A DNA stretch of 42,782 bases, taken from assembly GCA_026627385.1 (NCBI GenBank), contig JAPNUR010000027.1, positions 1 through 42,782 on the forward strand, given 5' to 3'. The notes beneath the pieces were generated by a model. The model was not told the DNA's origin and ran no database searches. It saw only the letters and a program-made list of their open reading frames with translations. The stretch is from Bacillota bacterium (GTDB lineage Bacteria; Bacillota; Sulfobacillia; Sulfobacillales; Sulfobacillaceae). This document shows, in pieces, positions 41,079 through 42,782 of this stretch. The position numbers and the translations under genes were made by a program. Positions within the stretch are counted from its first letter, which is position 1. Each line of letters starts with the position of its first letter.

Positions 41079-42442
41079 TTGGTGTAAATTCTGGAGCGAG
41101 GTGGTGACATCATCCAAAAGTGCCATCCCGCCCCTCTCTGGTAGAATGAGCGTGTCAGACACCAATTCCCAGGGAGGAAGGCGAAATGGCACAATACCAG
41201 ATTACGCTGTCCGACGACGTTTTGAAAGGCTTATTTGCGAGTGACAACGGCTTGGCCGGCTTGTTGGAACAGGTGCTGAATCAAATTCTGCAGGCGCAGG
41301 CGACCGAGCAATTGCAGGCCGAACCCTACGAGCGATCGGCGGATCGGCAGGGCTACCGCAACGGGACGCGGCCGCACCCCATCACGACCCGGGTCGGCAC
41401 CCTGGTCTTGCGGGTGCCCCGTCTGCGGAACGGCACGTTTTCCACCGAGTTGTTTGCCCGCTATCAACGCAGTGAGCAAGCCTTGTTGTTGGCCTTGATG
41501 GAAATGGTCATCAACGGCGTATCCACGCGGAAAATCGCTGCGATCACGGAAGAGCTGTGCGGGGAACCGCTGTCGAAATCCACGGTGTCCGCGTGGTGTC
41601 AGCGCCTGGACCCGGTGGTCCAGGGCTGGAACGAACGGCGCTTGCAGGCGAAGCGGTATCCCTTTCTCCTGGTGGATGCCCTCGTCCTCAAAATTCGGGA
41701 AGAGGGCCAAGTTCGGGCCCGGGCGGCGCTGATCGCGGTCGGCATCAACGAGGCGGGCTACCGTGAGGTGTGGGGCATTCAGCTGGGCGACAGCGAGTCG
41801 GAGACCAGCTGGGCCACATTCTTTGCGTGGCTCAAAGACCGCGGGCTCCAGGGGGTGGATTTCGTGGTCTCGGACGACCATCGGGGGCTCGTCAAGGCCG
41901 TGCACGTGCAGTTTCAGGGGGCCACGTGGCAACGGTGCCAGACCCACTTTATGCGCAATCTCCGGGACGCGACGCCGAAGGCGTGGCAGGACGCGGTAAT
42001 CGAGCAGGTCCGGGCCATTCTGGATGCCCCCGACCTCGAGACGGCCCGGCTGCTGCGGGACAACGTGTGGGCGGCCTATGGAGACAAAGCCCCCAAAGCC
42101 CTGCAACTGCTCGACGACGCCTTTGACGACATCACGGCCGTGCTCGTCTTGCCGGAACGGTACCGCAAGCGGCTGCGCACCACCAACGGGGTGGAACGCC
42201 TGAACGAGGAAATCCGCCGGCGCGACCGCGTGATTCGGATCTATCCAAATCGCGACTCCGCGTTGCGGTTGATCGGCGCGCTCCTGATGGAGATCGACGA
42301 GAAATGGCAGACCGGTCCCAAGTACTTCGACATGGCCGACTACGAGGCCTGGCGGCAGGCGCAGAAAGAGCACCCGGCGGCGCTCCCACTGGGTCAAGTC
42401 AGTTAAATAACGCGCTCGCCAGAGAGGGGAAATTTACACCAA
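41079..42442 (+). mobile_element. intact IS256-type insertion sequence
   Basis: A 1.36-kb element. TTGGTGTAAATT at 41079-41090 is inverted as AATTTACACCAA at 42431-42442. The adjoining CCCCTCTCTGG (41131-41141) is inverted at 42419-42429, so the right repeat is nearly continuous, while on the left the two blocks are separated by 40 extra bases. One full-length transposase gene lies between. No direct duplication of flanking bases was found (left flank ...CCATAAAA, right flank CTTCAGGA...). It splits the Cas1-like gene. Confidence 0.85.
41186..42406 (+). CDS. IS256-family transposase
   Basis: Cut-and-paste or copy-out transposase of the Mutator-like IS256 family. 406 residues. The DDE residues are in LLVDALVLKI (Asp near residue 162), VVSDDHRGLVKAV (Asp near 228) and GVERLNEEIRRR (Glu near 337); the motif CQTHFMRNL is also family-typical. 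GGGAGGAAGGCG precedes the ATG. It is uninterrupted and therefore probably active, in contrast to the related remnant at 39.3 kb, with which it shares roughly half its residues by eye. Confidence 0.95.
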   Translation: MAQYQITLSDDVLKGLFASDNGLAGLLEQVLNQILQAQATEQLQAEPYERSADRQGYRNGTRPHPITTRVGTLVLRVPRLRNGTFSTELFARYQRSEQALLLALMEMVINGVSTRKIAAITEELCGEPLSKSTVSAWCQRLDPVVQGWNERRLQAKRYPFLLVDALVLKIREEGQVRARAALIAVGINEAGYREVWGIQLGDSESETSWATFFAWLKDRGLQGVDFVVSDDHRGLVKAVHVQFQGATWQRCQTHFMRNLRDATPKAWQDAVIEQVRAILDAPDLETARLLRDNVWAAYGDKAPKALQLLDDAFDDITAVLVLPERYRKRLRTTNGVERLNEEIRRRDRVIRIYPNRDSALRLIGALLMEIDEKWQTGPKYFDMADYEAWRQAQKEHPAALPLGQVS

Positions 42443-42731
42443 CTTCAGGACTTGATCCCCTTCCTGTTTGAGCGACATACGTAAACCAACCGACTTTCAA
42501 CCCTGCTAGACACTGTTCAATCAACAGTCTTTCTATCCTTGCTCTCAAAGGCTCAACCAAGTCATATAGCAACGATTCCCGATATTCGTCATCCTCATGA
42601 TATATTCCCACGTCACTATCTAATTCCAATCCAATTGTCGCTATACGCAATCGCACAATGGCTAACCCTAGAACATAATTCAGCATGGAATGAAATGGTC
42701 TGACAGGATCAAGTCCTAAATCCTGTGTCAT
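42443..42731 (-). pseudogene. Cas1-like protein, central-to-C-terminal fragment
   Basis: The minus strand reads DPVRPFHSMLNYVLGLAIVRLRIATIGLELDSDVGIYHEDDEYRESLLYDLVEPLRARIERLL. This follows the Cas1 helical domain: N-xxLNY, the GL-x-x-x-x-G-x-x-H segment with the metal-binding His, and the DL-x-EP-x-R motif with the Asp/Glu ligands. The N-terminal half of Cas1, with its catalytic Glu, is absent: an in-frame TGA lies about 25 bases before the ATG at 42731. Downstream the gene is cut by the IS256-type element. It is therefore a relic, or the edge of a system beyond the window. Confidence 0.6.
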
Positions 42732-42782
42732 TGGATTCCCTTCGGTATATGGTCAACTAGGCAGCGGTCTCGGGCGTCGGGG

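Noticed and set aside
41231-42397. A 388-codon frame antisense to the IS256 transposase
   Set aside because: The Pro-, Arg- and Val-rich composition is typical of the reverse of a GC-rich gene; the sense strand carries a clear transposase with DDE motifs.
40411-42782. CRISPR array near the Cas1-like gene
   Set aside because: No regularly spaced direct repeats were found in the AT-rich stretches on either side of the IS element.
1-42782. tRNA or rRNA genes
   Set aside because: I looked for T-arm (GGTTCGAATCC-like) and rRNA landmark sequences and found none.

Overview
The window looks like chromosome from an aerobic, endospore-forming, GC-rich Firmicute. The evidence is a SleB/LysM spore-cortex-type hydrolase, SpoVK, a LexA repressor, strong AGGAGG-type ribosome binding sites with many GTG/TTG starts, a 2-oxoglutarate dehydrogenase and a heme O synthase. 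The overall style would suit the Sulfobacillus group, but that is inference; no rRNA or other taxonomic marker is present. The order mutS-mutL-miaA-(hfq absent)-spoVK-GTPase-ynbB recalls the Bacillus subtilis mutSL...miaA...spoVK-ynbA-ynbB neighbourhood.

Layout. 1-2.6 kb: a candidate structured RNA, a thiol peroxidase (tpx) with a clean terminator, a small coiled-coil protein, a membrane protein and a DedA protein. 2.8-5.7 kb (minus): a D,D-carboxypeptidase, a nitrilase-fold protein that lacks the catalytic Cys, and an intact nitrilase, each overlapping the next. 5.8-11.7 kb (plus): an operon with 4-17 bp overlaps, ppx-like/mutS/mutL/miaA, behind an extended -10 promoter. 11.7-17.4 kb: sleB-like, spoVK-like, a small GTPase, ynbB-like, lexA and a CPBP protease. 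17.5-20.2 kb: acyl-CoA dehydrogenase, SCP-2 protein and thiolase (fatty-acid breakdown). 20.3-22.5 kb (minus): an ECF sigma factor coupled to a single-pass protein with an external Asp-box (beta-propeller-like) domain. 22.8-27.9 kb: sucA-sucB, then a VKOR-like protein and a family-4 uracil-DNA glycosylase. 28-29.3 kb: ctaB and a DsrE-like protein.

29.3-32 kb (minus): a GH31 glycosidase of YihQ type, a short reading frame coupled to it, and a 38-residue peptide with 11 cysteines (metallothionein-like). 32.6-35.1 kb: PrsA-like lipoprotein, nucleoside hydrolase and CBS protein. 35.4-37.5 kb (minus): a MazF/PemK-type toxin with antitoxin, a frameshifted GntR regulator and a creatininase-family amidohydrolase with a palindromic site upstream.

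37.6-42.8 kb is a mobile-element graveyard. It holds an IS1634-type transposase broken by a nonsense codon, an IS256-type remnant with three nonsense codons, an IS3-type fragment, and an intact IS256-type element. The intact element sits inside an AT-rich gene whose two halves read as the C-terminal part of a Cas1-like protein. No CRISPR array was seen.

The observations most worth following are the Cys-rich 38-mer, the sigma/propeller pair, the active/dead nitrilase pair, the structured RNA before tpx, and the split Cas1-like gene. Domain calls come from reading motifs by eye; no database search was possible.
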